In this document: positions 39,430 through 40,273 of the stretch, piece by piece
Position numbering within the stretch: position 1 is the first letter of the stretch
Layout: every line of letters begins with the position of its first letter
Origin: Paracoccaceae bacterium
GTDB taxonomy: Bacteria; Pseudomonadota; Alphaproteobacteria; Rhodobacterales; Rhodobacteraceae
Direction of reading: 5' to 3'
Assembly (NCBI GenBank): GCA_029862205.1
Contig: JAOTXT010000038.1
Coordinates: 1 to 40,273, forward strand
DNA: 40,273 nt
Notes under the pieces: generated by a model
Told to the model about the DNA's origin: nothing
Databases searched by the model: none
Seen by the model: the letters and a program-made list of their open reading frames with translations, nothing else
Made by a program: the position numbers and the translations under genes

Positions 39430-39616
39430 CGCACATCTCTTGCGCGATATGGTTGGTCACAAGACGACGGCTATGGCAGATCGCTATGCCCGACGTGCGG
39501 GCGCGCCACTCACCGAATTGCGGGAACGGATGGGTGCGAGCATGGCGGCGAAATTGGCGGGCACGAAAGATGCCGATATTGTCGAGATAAAGGGCATGCG
39601 AAGAAAAACAAATTGA
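39430..39616 (+). pseudogene. C-terminal relic of a second tyrosine integrase
   Basis: From about 39430 a plus-strand frame reads A-H-L-L-R-D-M-V-G-H-K-T-T-A-M-A-D-R-Y-A-R, then R-E-R-M-G-A-S-M-A-A-K-L-A-G, ending at TGA 39616. The G-H-K-T-T-x-M-A-x-R-Y segment is the catalytic His-Tyr end of a tyrosine recombinase, including its own tyrosine. The upstream sequence does not read as an integrase. It differs from the equivalent part of the neighbouring intact integrase (L-G-H-K-E-T-R-T-T-Q-R-Y), so it is a remnant of a different gene and not a tandem copy. Confidence 0.6.
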
Positions 39617-39908
39617 TTCAGTGAAGGACGACTGAATGTCGGCACCTTTTTTGGCGAGCTCGGCGCATTTTGTAGTTCCTCCGCTCTAATGGACTCGGCT
39701 AGAATTGTTTGGTCCTTCAGGGAGCGATCTAGCTTCTTGGGGGTGAGCGCAGAACGGGAAAGTAGCGTTTGGCCACCTCTTTCCCGTCCTGCTTTAGATA
39801 GGCGAGGCTCGCCCCGCGCATGTCTGCGAAGTTGGACTGCGTGCTGGAAATTGTCAATCCGCGTGCTCGGATGACATGGGCGATGTCTCATCCATTTAGG
39901 AGTAATAA

Positions 39909-40106
39909 ATGGACGAGAAATATAAGTTGATTAAGCCTGACGCCGCTGCAGATCGCATTGGATTATCCGCGTCCACTCTTGCCAAGCTGCGCATGAAACG
40001 GGCCGGGCCTCCTTGGGTCGCGCTTGGCCGGTCGGTTCGCTATCGCGTCGCTGACCTGGATGCCTGGGTCGAGGCACACACCATCTCAACAGGCCCTGCC
40101 GCTTAA
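39909..40106 (+). CDS. AlpA/excisionase-like helix-turn-helix protein
   Basis: This 65-residue DNA-binding protein starts at ATG 39909 behind TTAGGAGT (AGGAG 8 nt upstream). It has the MerR-like/HTH_17 form: A-A-D-R-I-G-L-S-A-S-T-L-A-K-L-R (helix-turn-helix), G-P-P-W-V-A-L-G-R-S-V-R-Y-R-V-A-D-L-D-A-W-V (wing). This G-P-x-x-x-x-x-G-R-x-V-R-Y-x-x-x-D-L-x-x-W pattern is typical of AlpA-like regulators and excisionases on integrated elements. It probably controls excision or the integrase. Next gene starts 1 nt after its stop. Confidence 0.85.
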   Translation: MDEKYKLIKPDAAADRIGLSASTLAKLRMKRAGPPWVALGRSVRYRVADLDAWVEAHTISTGPAA

Positions 40107-40107
40107 G

Positions 40108-40273
40108 ATGTCTGAAGGGTTTAATGGGCTGGATGCGCTCCACGCGTCCGGTGCCCGAGTTCGTGCTAGCAAGCGGCGGCACGGAACGGGATGCGGATTC
40201 CTCGACCTTTCACCATACGCCAGAGACAGAGGTAGGATTGTCGGGATAAAGCCCCGGAGATTTCCTATCCCGG
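40108..40273 (+). CDS. Start of an element gene, cut by the window edge
   Basis: ATG 40108 follows the excisionase stop by one base and opens a frame of 55 codons with no stop to the window end. It begins M-S-E-G-F-N-G-L-D-A-L-H-A-S-G-A-R-V-R. A later part reads Y-A-R-D-R-G-R-I-V-G-I-K-P-R-R-F-P-I-P. It has no motif I can assign and it is basic. Position suggests an operon with the excisionase-like gene. Confidence 0.5.
   Translation, partial: MSEGFNGLDALHASGARVRASKRRHGTGCGFLDLSPYARDRGRIVGIKPRRFPIP

Noticed and set aside
39484-39891. Minus-strand frame of 135 codons downstream of the integrase
   Set aside because: Half of it is the antisense of the integrase relic and the remainder has no recognisable motif.
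1-40273. CRISPR arrays, rRNA operons, complete insertion sequences
   Set aside because: No regularly spaced direct repeats, no rRNA core sequences and no transposase motifs were seen on either strand.

Overview
The window is a stretch of GC-rich alphaproteobacterial chromosome, most likely Rhodobacterales/Rhodobacteraceae. Reasons: a DUF2927 lipoprotein, the rpsB-tsf pair with a long Ala/Glu-rich S2 tail, secG, a TadG/TadE cluster, an Mla-type lipid transporter with a STAS-fused permease, and FNR/FixK-type regulation. All identifications are by reading protein motifs; no database search was run.

Layout. (1) 1-5,740, mostly plus strand: housekeeping genes (DUF2927 lipoprotein, rpsB, tsf, secG, a crotonase-family gene). 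A 1.1-kb gap between tsf and secG holds two compact units, each ending in a strong intrinsic terminator. (2) 5,805-10,090, minus strand: a four-gene Mla operon in the order permease, ATPase, MCE protein, auxiliary lipoprotein. It is followed by a plus-strand tRNA-Gln(TTG). (3) 10,346-12,823, minus strand: three Tad pilus genes (TadG with a vWA domain, then two TadE-like pseudopilins). (4) 13,458-18,917: a solute-symporter locus with a DnaQ exonuclease-CBS-DUF294 fusion on plus, and DUF4212, an SSS symporter and a YggT-like membrane protein on minus. A divergent unknown gene lies upstream, across an intergenic region rich in inverted repeats.

(5) 18,985-37,075 looks like one functional island for low-oxygen/stress physiology. 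It encodes a haem-PAS FixL-like kinase, a FixJ-like regulator and a FixK-like Crp/Fnr regulator that lacks the N-terminal FNR cysteine cluster. Around them are an Hsp20, a VIT-family protein, two universal stress proteins, an HlyD/RbbA-like/YhhJ-like ABC exporter, an FHA-TM-trypsin-like protease, a BT1-like MFS transporter, an FtsH and a DASS/SLC13 transporter. TTGAT-N4-ATCAA boxes, perfect or with one or two mismatches, occur at seven places, mostly just upstream of these genes. I infer that FixLJ controls fixK and that FixK controls the rest.

(6) 37,087-40,273 is a junction and the start of an integrated element. It holds a truncated gene pair, a 49-nt 3' fragment of a tRNA-Arg(ACG)-like gene that serves as the att site, repeat-rich DNA, a P4-type tyrosine integrase, a relic of a second integrase, an AlpA/excisionase-like HTH protein and an open reading frame that runs off the window.
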